Notes under the pieces: generated by a model | Told to the model about the DNA's origin: nothing | Seen by the model: the letters and a program-made list of their open reading frames with translations, nothing else | The model's database searches: none | Shown here: positions 17,138-25,292 of the stretch, in pieces | Layout of the letters: every line of letters starts with the position of its first letter | Numbering within the stretch: the first letter of the stretch is position 1 | NCBI GenBank assembly: GCA_944363865.1 | Contig: CALVVN010000056.1 | Location: 1 to 29,503, forward strand | DNA from: an uncultured Bacilli bacterium | GTDB taxonomy: Bacteria; Bacillota_I; Bacilli_A; RF39; UBA660 | DNA length: 29,503 bases | Direction of reading: 5' to 3' | Translations under genes and position numbers: made by a program

Positions 17138-17467
17138 ATGAATGGAAGTTATTATAAGAATGCAATGTATAACTCAGACTTTGATCATATAAGACCTGCA
17201 GATAATTTTAATAATAACGATGAACTACCTATGGAACAAAGTTATGTTGAAAATATTTTAAGACTAAATAAAGGTAAAAAAGTTACTGTTTATATGTCTT
17301 ATAGCGATTCAGTTGAATGGCGTGATAAAAAATACGTTGGTATAATAGAACAAGCAGGGAGAGATCATTTGATTATTAGCGATCCTACAAATGGTAAATG
17401 GTATTTACTTTTAATGATTTATTTGGATTATGTTGAATTTAATGAAAAAATAAACTATAAATTATAA
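17138..17467 (+). CDS. gerQ: Spore coat protein GerQ
   Basis: Coat protein needed for germination and for localising the cortex lytic enzyme CwlJ in Bacillus. The conserved C-terminal domain (about 33-105) is clear: QSYVENILRLNKGKKVTVY, GIIEQAGRDHLIISDP, KWYLLLMIYLDYVEF. At 109 residues it lacks the long Gln/Pro-rich N-terminus of the B. subtilis protein and starts with a short Asn/Tyr-rich segment. GGAG lies 7 nt before the ATG. The presence of this spore-specific protein together with spo0A argues for real or recently lost sporulation. No sigma-E promoter could be identified with confidence. Confidence 0.92.
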   Translation: MNGSYYKNAMYNSDFDHIRPADNFNNNDELPMEQSYVENILRLNKGKKVTVYMSYSDSVEWRDKKYVGIIEQAGRDHLIISDPTNGKWYLLLMIYLDYVEFNEKINYKL

Positions 17468-17469
17468 AG

Positions 17470-17498
17470 TTGTATTCTTTTTGTTTTTTTGGTAAAAT
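17470..17498 (+). promoter_or_regulatory. Possible promoter of the LemA-like gene
   Basis: TTGTAT, 17 bp, TAAAAT lies just after the gerQ stop and about 10 nt before AAGGAG. The -35 match is weak. Confidence 0.3.
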
Positions 17499-17519
17499 AA
17501 TTAATGTAAGGAGTTTGTT

Positions 17520-18065
17520 ATGTACATAATAGAGGTTTTATTAGTATTAGCAATTATTACTTTAATTTTATGTATTATTGCTATGTTTATAGTTATAAAT
17601 TATAATACAATTATTGATACATTATATAAAGTTAATGTTAGTGAAAATAAAATTACTGAAATCTTAAAAAATAAAGAAGATTTATTAAGTCGTGCGATTA
17701 ATATTATAGAAAGACAGCTTAAAATTGATACGAAAAGATTTGATGAATTTAAAAAAATCAACAGTAATAATCTAAAGAATAACGAAAAGGATATAATTTT
17801 ATGTAATACTTTTTATGAAGTTAAAAGAATAACAGAAGATTATAATGAATTAAACGATGTAAAAAGTTACTCTGGTATTATTAAAGATATTGAGGAATGT
17901 GATTGTTTATTAGGAGGGATTAAAAACATGAATAATAAGTATGTGGCAATATATAATAGTTTTTTAAAATCTTTTCCTAAAAACTTTATCTCAAAAATTA
18001 AAAGGTTTAAATCTAAAAGTTTGTATGAAACGAATGTAAAAAAAGAAATAGAAGCTACAATTTAA
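17520..18065 (+). CDS. LemA-like membrane-anchored coiled-coil protein
   Basis: A 181-residue protein with one N-terminal membrane helix (about 1-27), then a helical body. The pattern resembles LemA: YNTIIDTLYKVNVSENKITEIL..KEDLLSRAINII after the helix, and YVAIYNSFLKSFPKNFISKIKRFK near the C-terminus (LemA: YN..I..FP....A...GF). The match is remote, so this is a divergent member or a look-alike; the function of the family is unclear. AAGGAG precedes the ATG. It converges on ung with an 11-bp overlap. Confidence 0.6.
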   Translation: MYIIEVLLVLAIITLILCIIAMFIVINYNTIIDTLYKVNVSENKITEILKNKEDLLSRAINIIERQLKIDTKRFDEFKKINSNNLKNNEKDIILCNTFYEVKRITEDYNELNDVKSYSGIIKDIEECDCLLGGIKNMNNKYVAIYNSFLKSFPKNFISKIKRFKSKSLYETNVKKEIEATI

Positions 18066-18079
18066 AATCTATTTCTTTT
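18041..18079. terminator. Bidirectional terminator shared by the LemA-like gene and ung
   Basis: A perfect 12-bp stem (18041-18052 with 18068-18079) and a 15-nt loop holding both stop codons. A T-rich run follows on the plus strand and seven T on the minus strand, so it should work in both directions. Confidence 0.8.
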
Positions 18080-18714
18080 ATTTTATTTTGTTTTAAAAAA
18101 TTGTTTGTTTTAGAAAAAGGTCTGCTTCCAAAAAAGCCATTATACGCGGACAATGGAGACGGGTGCGTGCTTTCAATAATGAGATGTATAGGGTTTGTTA
18201 TTAATACTTTTTTACTTCTTGCGAATGATCCCCATAATATAAATACAACAGGCGTATTTTTTTGATTTAATATTTTAATTATATGGTCTGTTAATAACTG
18301 CCAACCTAAATCTTTATGAGATAATGGTTTGTTCTTTTCTACTGTTAGAATGCTATTTAGTAATAGTACGCCTTCTTTTGCCCATTTGGTTAGATCTCCG
18401 CTTTCAGATATTTCAATTCCTAAATCATCTTTTAATTCTTTAAATATGTTCTGTAAACTTGGCGGTTTTGCAATTCCTTTTTGTACAGAAAAAGATAATC
18501 CATGTGCTTGTCCATCTCCGTGATATGGATCTTGTCCAATTATTACGGCTTTCACATTTTCATATGGCGTCATCTTTAATGCATTAAATATATTTTCATA
18601 TTTGGGAAAGCATGTTTTACTGTTGTATTGCTTGTTTACTTCACACATAAACTTTTTAAATCCATCGCTTTCCCAAACTGTTTTTAATAACTTATCCCAA
18701 TCATTACCTATCAT
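18055..18714 (-). CDS. ung: Uracil-DNA glycosylase
   Basis: Excises uracil from DNA (family 1 UDG). The 219 residues match the family. The water-activating motif is GQDPYHG, with AHGLSFSV and PPSLQNIFKEL after it, then VLLLNSILTVEKNKP. The second catalytic motif is HPSPLSAYNGFFG. GGTG lies 9 nt before ATG. It overlaps the end of the upstream transporter by 11 bp, so both are likely on one message. Confidence 0.97.
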   Translation of the reverse strand: MIGNDWDKLLKTVWESDGFKKFMCEVNKQYNSKTCFPKYENIFNALKMTPYENVKAVIIGQDPYHGDGQAHGLSFSVQKGIAKPPSLQNIFKELKDDLGIEISESGDLTKWAKEGVLLLNSILTVEKNKPLSHKDLGWQLLTDHIIKILNQKNTPVVFILWGSFARSKKVLITNPIHLIIESTHPSPLSAYNGFFGSRPFSKTNNFLKQNKIKEIDFKL

Positions 18715-19891
18715 TCACTTCACCTTTTAATTTAAATATTGCATACCCATTTAATATAATTATTATAAATAGTATACCATCTATTAGCAACCATATAAAA
18801 TCATTTTTAAAAATCAAACCAAAAGCACATGCAACAAACATACTTATTTTTATGGATATTTTAGCATATTTGTTGCTAGTAAAATAGTTTATTAAACTAT
18901 TACCTATGTAAAATCCACTTAAGATTGTGGTAATTGAAAACAATATTATTTCTGTTATAAATATAAATACTCCAAAATCTCCTAGGTGGTAATTAAATAC
19001 GTTTAATAATAGTTCATTATATGAGGTAAATTGTATTTCTGTGTTTTCTAGATATATTAAAATTAAAAAGGCAGTTAATGTACATATTATAAAACTTATA
19101 AAATAAACTCCTAATATTTGTGTATGTGCAGTTGTTTTTTTATCTTCATCACTTATTCCACTTGAAATAGATGTAGTCCCTACTAGTAGTTCATTTTGAA
19201 ATATACTTCTTTTTATACTTATTACTAATCCAATGGTTAATCCTTTATAACTTAACGCGTCTTTTAATATTATTTTTAAAATATCTAGAAGCATTGTATG
19301 GTTTTTTATTATTATGTAACTTCCTATTAATATAAATATTGCACACATTAATGGAACAACTTTGTTTAATGCTTTTAGTGTTTCACTTATGTTTAAATAA
19401 GTTGTTAGTATTAAAAATATTATAATGACGATAATCACATATAAATTGTTATGAAAAACTTCTATTATAGTATTTGTTTGTATCATTAGGAAGAAATGTG
19501 AATATGTTACTACTAGTAATACTGTTACTATGAAAGCTAGTATTTTGTTTTTTAAGCCTTTTCTAATATAAAAATATGGGCCGCTTATGTTAGTTTTTGT
19601 ATCTTTATATTTTTTTCCTAAATAACTTTCTGCATATATTAAACTTGAAAATATAAGTGTAAATATTATAGTCCATAATATTGTTCCAGGCCCGCCTATA
19701 AGAATACTTGATGCTGTTCCAATTATTGAACCGACACCTATTTTTGTTCCTAAGGCCATAAATAATCCGGATTTGTCTATTTTAGTAAACATTTTTTTAA
19801 TATTATAGTTGCTGTAATTTATTTTTTTTGAGATGTTTAGTGATACTATTGTTAGAATTATTACTAAAGTTATCCATATGTAATTTTGCAT
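18704..19891 (-). CDS. AGCS-family sodium:amino acid (alanine/glycine) symporter
   Basis: A 395-residue polytopic membrane protein with about ten hydrophobic segments. The segment GTKIGVGSIIGTASSILIGGPGTILWTIIF matches the conserved AGCS region that has the G-x-G-x-IxG and GGPG motifs; SGPYFYIRKGL is the following conserved GP.YY element. It is shorter and more diverged than typical members (450 or more), so the substrate is uncertain. Its ribosome site is weak (AAGAG, far from the ATG). It is transcribed divergently from murE and overlaps ung. Confidence 0.75.
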   Translation of the reverse strand: MQNYIWITLVIILTIVSLNISKKINYSNYNIKKMFTKIDKSGLFMALGTKIGVGSIIGTASSILIGGPGTILWTIIFTLIFSSLIYAESYLGKKYKDTKTNISGPYFYIRKGLKNKILAFIVTVLLVVTYSHFFLMIQTNTIIEVFHNNLYVIIVIIIFLILTTYLNISETLKALNKVVPLMCAIFILIGSYIIIKNHTMLLDILKIILKDALSYKGLTIGLVISIKRSIFQNELLVGTTSISSGISDEDKKTTAHTQILGVYFISFIICTLTAFLILIYLENTEIQFTSYNELLLNVFNYHLGDFGVFIFITEIILFSITTILSGFYIGNSLINYFTSNKYAKISIKISMFVACAFGLIFKNDFIWLLIDGILFIIIILNGYAIFKLKGEVNDR

Positions 19892-20008
19892 AATAAAATA
19901 TATGCTCTTTATTTTTTTTAATGTAAATAAGTGTATAATTTTTTGTTTATTTATTCTACTATTTATTAATTTTGATATATTTATAGTAGTTATATTTAAG
20001 GAGGTTTT

Positions 20009-21394
20009 ATGTTAAATATTAAAACTGATTCTAGAAAAGTAGTTCTAGGCGATACATTTGTCGCCATCAAAGGTTACACTGTAGATGGGCATGATTATAT
20101 TGATAAAGCTATTGAAAACGGAGCGACCAAAATTATATGTGAACATGGTAATTATTCTGTCCCTACTACAGTTGTTCCTAACAGTTCTGAGTACTTAACT
20201 CAATATTTAAAGGAAAATTATAGTCAAGATTTTGATAAATTAAAACTTATTGGTGTTACTGGAACTAATGGAAAGACAACTACTTGTTATTTACTTTATA
20301 ATGCTTTATTACAACTTGGAAAAAAGGTTGCTTATATTGGAACCATTGGTTTTTACATGAATGGGCGTATGGTAAAAGAACTACCTAATACTACACCGGA
20401 CGTTTTAGAAATGTATAATTTGTTATATGAATGCAAGGAAAATGATATTGAATATGTTGCAATGGAAGTTAGTAGTCATGCCTTATCATTGAATAGGTTA
20501 TGCGGAATTAATTTTGATGTTGCTCTGTTTACTAATTTAACAAAGGATCATCTTGATTACCATAAAACTTTTGATGCTTATGCTGAAGCTAAAAGTATTT
20601 TGTTTACTAAATTAAAAAATAATAAAATTGCAATTATTAACAATGACGCCGATTATAAAGATAAGATGTTTATAGCTGGTAATAAAAATGTTACTTATGG
20701 TTTTAGTAGTAGTGACTTTACTGTAGTTAGTTTTAAAACTGATAGTAAATCAACTAACTTTAAGTTTAGTTTTGATGGTAAAGTTTATGAAGTTAAATCT
20801 AATCTTTCTGGAAAACATAATGTTTATAATGTTTTATCTATGTTAATTATTTTATTTGAGCTTAATTTTAATCTTGATGAAGTTATTAATATTGTTGCAA
20901 AATTAAATGCCCCAGCAGGTCGTATGGAAAAAGTTTATTATAAAAATAATACTATTATTATAGATTTTGCTCATACCCCAGATGCTGAATTAAATATTAT
21001 TAAAACAACAAAAGAGTTTGCTAATGGTAAGGTTATAACTTTAATCGGGTGTGGAGGAGATAGAGATAAAACTAAACGACCAGAAATGGCTAAAATTGCA
21101 ACTGAATTGTCAGACTTTTCAATTTTTACTAGTGATAATCCTAGAACCGAAGACCCTAAAGAAATATTAAATGATATGATTGTTGGAGTAGTCAATAATA
21201 ACTTTATAGAAATAGTTGATAGAACTGAAGCAATTAAATACGGAATTGATATGTTAAATAACAATGATGTTCTTCTTTTACTTGGAAAAGGACATGAAGA
21301 TTATCAAGTAATCGGTCATGAAAAAATTCACTTAAGTGATAAAGAAATTAGTGAAGATTATATTAAATCTAAATTAAATATTAAAAATGACTAG
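20009..21394 (+). CDS. murE: UDP-N-acetylmuramoyl-tripeptide synthetase MurE (meso-diaminopimelate type)
   Basis: Adds the third residue of the peptidoglycan stem peptide in the cytosol. The 461 residues include the ATP loop GVTGTNGKTTT (82-92), the UDP-substrate TTPD and SSHAL segments, the carbamylated lysine (K195, YAEAKS) and HTPDA. DNPR at 376-379 is the signature of enzymes selecting meso-diaminopimelate rather than L-lysine. AAGGAGG is 4 nt before the ATG. It is monocistronic and ends one base before an IS remnant, whose internal hairpin now probably serves as its terminator. Confidence 0.95.
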   Translation: MLNIKTDSRKVVLGDTFVAIKGYTVDGHDYIDKAIENGATKIICEHGNYSVPTTVVPNSSEYLTQYLKENYSQDFDKLKLIGVTGTNGKTTTCYLLYNALLQLGKKVAYIGTIGFYMNGRMVKELPNTTPDVLEMYNLLYECKENDIEYVAMEVSSHALSLNRLCGINFDVALFTNLTKDHLDYHKTFDAYAEAKSILFTKLKNNKIAIINNDADYKDKMFIAGNKNVTYGFSSSDFTVVSFKTDSKSTNFKFSFDGKVYEVKSNLSGKHNVYNVLSMLIILFELNFNLDEVINIVAKLNAPAGRMEKVYYKNNTIIIDFAHTPDAELNIIKTTKEFANGKVITLIGCGGDRDKTKRPEMAKIATELSDFSIFTSDNPRTEDPKEILNDMIVGVVNNNFIEIVDRTEAIKYGIDMLNNNDVLLLLGKGHEDYQVIGHEKIHLSDKEISEDYIKSKLNIKND

Positions 21395-21395
21395 T

Positions 21396-21408
21396 AGAAC
21401 TGATTTGA
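21396..21408 (+). repeat. Left terminal inverted repeat of the IS3-like element
   Basis: AGAACTGATTTGA, exact inverse of 22614-22626. The element edge is one base after the murE stop codon. Confidence 0.75.
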
Positions 21409-21410
21409 AG

Positions 21411-21446
21411 AAAATCTACACGAAATAAAAAGTGTGTAGATTTTTT
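21411..21446 (+). terminator. Terminator hairpin at the left end of the IS
   Basis: Perfect 11-bp stem (21411-21421 with 21434-21444), 12-nt loop, then six T. It lies inside the left IS end and 17 nt after the murE stop, so it would stop murE transcription from entering the transposase. Confidence 0.75.
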
Positions 21447-21478
21447 GTATGATAAAATTAATATATGGAGGATAAAGT

Positions 21479-22590
21479 ATGGTAAGGGAATATAGAAATT
21501 TTACAAGAGAAGAAAAAATAAAAGCTGTAAAAATGGTTTTAGTTGATAAAAAATCTCAAATGGAAGTTGAACTAACTATTTTAGGAATGAAAAAGAGCAC
21601 AGGTACAATTAATAGATGGATTAGGGAGTACATCCAGGAAGGCGAAGAAAAATGTTTTAAAAAAGTAGAAATAACAGAAAATAATGTGAGATATGAAATA
21701 TTAAAAAATTCAATGACTTCCTGGAAAAGGAAATACGTACAAATTCCAATTCATTGAAAAATTCAAAAAAATCCACCTTATAAACATTATGTGTGAAGAA
21801 TTAGAAATATCAAGAGACAGTTATTATAAATGGTTAAAAAGAAAGGATATTAAAAATAGATATGAGTCAAATCACGAATCATTAAAACCACTAATAAAAA
21901 AATAATATGATTTATCAAATGGAACAGCAGGTTATAGACAAATTAAAGAACAATTAGAAGAACACAATGGAATAATAATTTCTTATTATATGTCATTTTT
22001 AATTAAATGTTGTATTATGAAGTTACCTGAAGTTCGTAAAAAAGCAAAAATAAAGGTAAGTATACAGTTACTACAAATAACAATGAAAAGAAATATATAT
22101 ATCAGAATATAGCAGAAAACATTGATATCGATGATATTTATAAGGTAATATCTACAGATACTACAGAAGTAAAATTAGAAGAAGACAGAAAACAAAATGT
22201 TTCATTTTTCATTGATGCATATAGTTCAAAAATATTAGTGTCATGCATCGGAAAATCACTAGATAATGATTTTATAGAATATAATTTAAATTTATTAAGT
22301 AATACTAATTATAAACTTGATGACATAGTATTATATTCTGATCGTGGTGGAATGTATAAAAATGGTATATACAAAACAAAAACCGCTGAAATGAATCTAA
22401 TTCCAAGTACGTCAGCACCTTATACACGTACACATAATCCTTGGACAGAAACACTTAACGGTCAGTTTAAAGATTTCATCAATAACAATTATCCCAAAAA
22501 TCTTGATAAACTACAAATTGCATTAAACAAATTTGTATACTATAATAATAACATAAAAATTAAAAATGAACTAAAAACTACAGTTAGAAC
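21479..22590 (+). pseudogene. IS3-family transposase (OrfA plus OrfB), frameshifted
   Basis: The first frame (21479-21757) gives an OrfA-like HTH: FTREEKIKAVKMVL, GTINRWIREYIQEGE. A second frame, from about 21744, reads FIEKFKKIHLINIMCEELEISRDSYYKWLKRK, hits TAA near 21903, and continues NGTAGYRQIKEQLEEH, the OrfB N-terminus. After another shift near 22050 comes the DDE domain: STDTTEV (first Asp), YSDRGGMY (second Asp) and NPWTETLNGQFK (Glu). At least two indels and one stop make it inactive. The OrfA to OrfB shift is +1, not the -1 of a working IS3 element. Confidence 0.85.
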
Positions 22591-22613
22591 TTTTTATTTC
22601 TTGTATAAATTTA

Positions 22614-22626
22614 TCAAATCAGTTCT
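22614..22626 (-). repeat. Right terminal inverted repeat of the IS3-like element
   Basis: Exact inverse of 21396-21408; ends 10 bp from the rlmH stop codon. Confidence 0.75.
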
Positions 22627-22636
22627 GTTGTCGTTT

Positions 22637-23074
22637 TTATTTATGATATTTTTCGTTGTTCATTAATTTCATTGAACGATATATTTGTTCAAGTAATATT
22701 GCTCTAAAAAGACCATGTGGAAATGTTAATTTTGAAAATGATATTCTTTGATTTGATATTTGTTTTATTTTTTCTGTTAAACCGTATGAACCACCTATAA
22801 TAAAACAAATACTTGATTCTCCATTGGTAAATCTTTGTTCAATTATTTCTTTGAACTCTTCGGTATTGACAGTTTTTCCATCTATATCAAGTGCTAAAAT
22901 ATGGTCGTATTTTGAAATACTTTTTTCTATTATTTTACATTCTTCTTCTTTATTACTGTCTTTTATTTCAATTATTTCTAATTTATGATATTTATTTATT
23001 CTGGTTTTATAATCTTCACACATTTTTATTAAATACTGTTCTTTAAGTTTTCCTACACATAAAATTGTTATCAT
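22637..23074 (-). CDS. rlmH: 23S rRNA (pseudouridine1915-N3)-methyltransferase RlmH
   Basis: SPOUT methyltransferase acting on pseudouridine 1915 of 23S rRNA in the 70S ribosome. 145 residues from ATG 23074. Landmarks are VGKLK near the start, ALDIDGK, the SAM-knot FIIGGSYGL, SFSKLTFPHGLFRAILLEQIYR and the C-terminal YHK. A longer frame to 23107 exists, but the start at 23074 shares TAATG with the walJ stop and fits the family N-terminus (MITILCVGKL). It is last in the rplI-dnaB operon. Confidence 0.95.
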   Translation of the reverse strand: MITILCVGKLKEQYLIKMCEDYKTRINKYHKLEIIEIKDSNKEEECKIIEKSISKYDHILALDIDGKTVNTEEFKEIIEQRFTNGESSICFIIGGSYGLTEKIKQISNQRISFSKLTFPHGLFRAILLEQIYRSMKLMNNEKYHK

Positions 23075-23829
23075 TAAATCTTCACCATTTCCTCTTGTCC
23101 CGCGCATTCTATTTCGTCAAAATATATACCATTTTCCTTTAATATTTTTTTTGTAGTTTCTAAAGCTATTTCGGGGTCGTTATTTGTTTCACTTAAGTGA
23201 ATTAATATTATTTTTTTTGTGCTTTCACCTATTAATTTTGACAAATACGTTCCACAAAATTCGTTTGAAAGGTGACCTTTATCGCTTAAAATTCTTCGTT
23301 GCAAGTGCGGCGGATATGGTCCGTTTATTAACATTTCTGTATCATGATTGCTCTCTAATAAATAATATGTTTTGTTGCTAATTTTTTCAAATAATTTATG
23401 ATTTATATATCCTGTATCTGCTATATAAACTAGTGACTCATTATTTGATTCTATCAAAAATCCTACTGGATCTACTGCATCATGTGATAAGTGTAGTAAA
23501 TCTATAGTAATATCTGAAAGTATTTGGGTTTCCTCTAGGTGTTGAACATTTTCAACCGGCACATCATATAATAAAGTTTCATGTAATTTTTTTGTCGCTA
23601 ATATTTTTGATTTTGTATTTTTCATAAATACTTTCAATCCATACGTATGGTCAGTATGTTCATGTGTAATTAATGTGTAATCTATTTCTTTAGGATCTAC
23701 ATTAATTTTTTTTAGTTTTTGTTTTAGTTGCTTATAAGAAAATCCAACATCTATTAATATTTTCTTATTATTAATGTCTATGAATGTTGAGTTTCCTTTT
23801 GAACCGCTACCTAATACTGCTATTTTCAT
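23074..23829 (-). CDS. walJ: Metallo-beta-lactamase-fold hydrolase WalJ (YycJ)
   Basis: A 251-residue MBL-fold protein with HEHTDH (56-61), SHDAVDPVGF, the later Asp in YIADTGY and the C-terminal His in LIHLSETNNDP. The start MKIAVLGSGSKGNSTFI is characteristic of YycJ/WalJ. The activity is thought to be a nuclease-type hydrolase linked to cell division and wall homeostasis; the exact substrate is not settled. Neighbour rlmH is the same as in the Bacillus yyc region, but walK/walR are not in this window. It overlaps the upstream peptidase by 4 bp (ATGA). Confidence 0.9.
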   Translation of the reverse strand: MKIAVLGSGSKGNSTFIDINNKKILIDVGFSYKQLKQKLKKINVDPKEIDYTLITHEHTDHTYGLKVFMKNTKSKILATKKLHETLLYDVPVENVQHLEETQILSDITIDLLHLSHDAVDPVGFLIESNNESLVYIADTGYINHKLFEKISNKTYYLLESNHDTEMLINGPYPPHLQRRILSDKGHLSNEFCGTYLSKLIGESTKKIILIHLSETNNDPEIALETTKKILKENGIYFDEIECAGQEEMVKI

Positions 23830-25292
23830 TCAAGATTATATAACTCCAATGGGTCTATGAAATGTGCACCAGAACTATATGGGTATCCATTAACCCACAC
23901 GCTTAAATGTAAGTGTGTCCCTGTACTTCTACCTGTAGTACCCATACCGCCTAATTCTTGTCCTTTTAAAACCGTTGATCCTTTTGTTAGACCATCAGCG
24001 TGGAAAGCTAAGTGCATATATACTGAAACATATCCGTTTTGGTGGTCTACATATACATAATTACCCATTGTACTATTGTATCCAAGAGATACTACTACTC
24101 CACTTTGAATTGAATAAATTGGCGAGCCGTGACCCGTACCAGCAATGTCAACTCCGTTGTGATAACTACCCCAACGCCAACCTAATCTTGATGTTATAAC
24201 ATATGGTTGTATCGTTGGCCATGCCCAATATTCTGAATCTCCAGCATAGTTGATACTTAAACCACCTTTTACAATGATTTCATCTACTGCCGGTTTTAAT
24301 GTTTCAGAACTTATTCCGACCGCGCTGGTGTCTTCACCATTTATTGACACTATTTCAAACGTCGCTTTGCTCTCTCCGTCTATTCCTTGTTGTTTTGTAT
24401 AAGTAGTTCCTACTTTCATTTTTTCGTCATATTCTACATCTGTTCCATAAGGTATTTCTTGTATTGTTGTCATTATTCTTTCCTCAACAACACTGATTTT
24501 AGGATTAATTAATCCTATGTTTACTTGTGTTCCAGGAAATAATAACTGATATTCACTTACAATATCTGGGTTTGCTATTAAAAATTCTATTGGGTTCAAA
24601 CTATTCTTGTTGGAAATGTCAATAACAGTATCTCCAGGCATAACTGTATATGTCTTTTGATTTTCCATGGTACCAAATAATAAATACTTAGTTAAGTCAT
24701 TTGCATTAGTAAATATTTCTTCATTTGATGGTATATATGTTTCTTTTATTATTATATCTTCTTCGATATAAATATCTTTTATTATTTCGCCTTCATCTTC
24801 TATTTCAGGTTGTGTGTTATTTCTATATGCTTCTAAACTTTCTTCATCAACAAAAGCTTTAATTGTGTTATCTATTGCTGTGTTTAAGTCCTCTTCACTT
24901 AAAATATAAAATGATTCGCTACTTTCATCTGTTTTTATTGTTATTTCATATCCTTCAATAGTAAAATTGTCCATATCTTTTATTTTTTCATATATCTCAT
25001 CTACAGTGTTAATTGAAGTATTATAAGTATTGACACTTACTAATTCTAAACCTTCTGGCGGATAAATACTATCAACATTATACTCTTCTTTAAGAGCATT
25101 TTGTTCTTTGTCAATCATTTCGTATAGTTCTTCTTTGTCGTCCACTACTCCTATAATTTTACCATTTAAATATACTTGATAAACTTCAACAGGATAATCT
25201 TCAAATGTTTCCCTGTCAAATCCTAATATAAATATTAGTCCTGCCATTAATATTGAAAATATAATGCCAAAACATTTACCTTTCTTAGTCAT
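23826..25292 (-). CDS. Membrane-anchored LysM-G5-M23 murein endopeptidase
   Basis: Cell-wall hydrolase of 488 residues. An N-terminal signal or anchor helix (about 7-24) is followed by a mostly acidic region, a LysM module at about 215-259 (YTVMPGDTVIDISNK...PGTQVNI), a G5-like domain at about 265-343 and an M23 peptidase from about 360 to the end. Zinc ligands are H378 and D382 (YHNGVDIAG) and the second His of THLHLS. The architecture is common for Firmicutes M23 enzymes. It sits between dnaB (TAATG) and walJ (ATGA), coupling wall turnover to replication genes. Confidence 0.92.
   Translation of the reverse strand: MTKKGKCFGIIFSILMAGLIFILGFDRETFEDYPVEVYQVYLNGKIIGVVDDKEELYEMIDKEQNALKEEYNVDSIYPPEGLELVSVNTYNTSINTVDEIYEKIKDMDNFTIEGYEITIKTDESSESFYILSEEDLNTAIDNTIKAFVDEESLEAYRNNTQPEIEDEGEIIKDIYIEEDIIIKETYIPSNEEIFTNANDLTKYLLFGTMENQKTYTVMPGDTVIDISNKNSLNPIEFLIANPDIVSEYQLLFPGTQVNIGLINPKISVVEERIMTTIQEIPYGTDVEYDEKMKVGTTYTKQQGIDGESKATFEIVSINGEDTSAVGISSETLKPAVDEIIVKGGLSINYAGDSEYWAWPTIQPYVITSRLGWRWGSYHNGVDIAGTGHGSPIYSIQSGVVVSLGYNSTMGNYVYVDHQNGYVSVYMHLAFHADGLTKGSTVLKGQELGGMGTTGRSTGTHLHLSVWVNGYPYSSGAHFIDPLELYNLE

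Larger units (their letters stand above)
21396..22626 (+). mobile_element. Degenerate IS3-family insertion sequence (about 1.23 kb)
   Basis: Bounded by perfect 13-bp inverted repeats and containing a decayed OrfA/OrfB transposase. The size suits IS3. No target duplication is visible, which fits an old insertion. It fills the exact gap between the stop codons of murE and rlmH, within 11 bp on each side. Confidence 0.8.

Noticed and set aside
21391..22632. Target-site duplication flanking the IS3 relic
   Set aside because: The 3-5 bases outside the two inverted repeats do not match.
22238..22666. 142-codon plus frame as an intact gene overlapping rlmH
   Set aside because: It is the DDE end of the broken transposase running past the IS edge into antisense rlmH.
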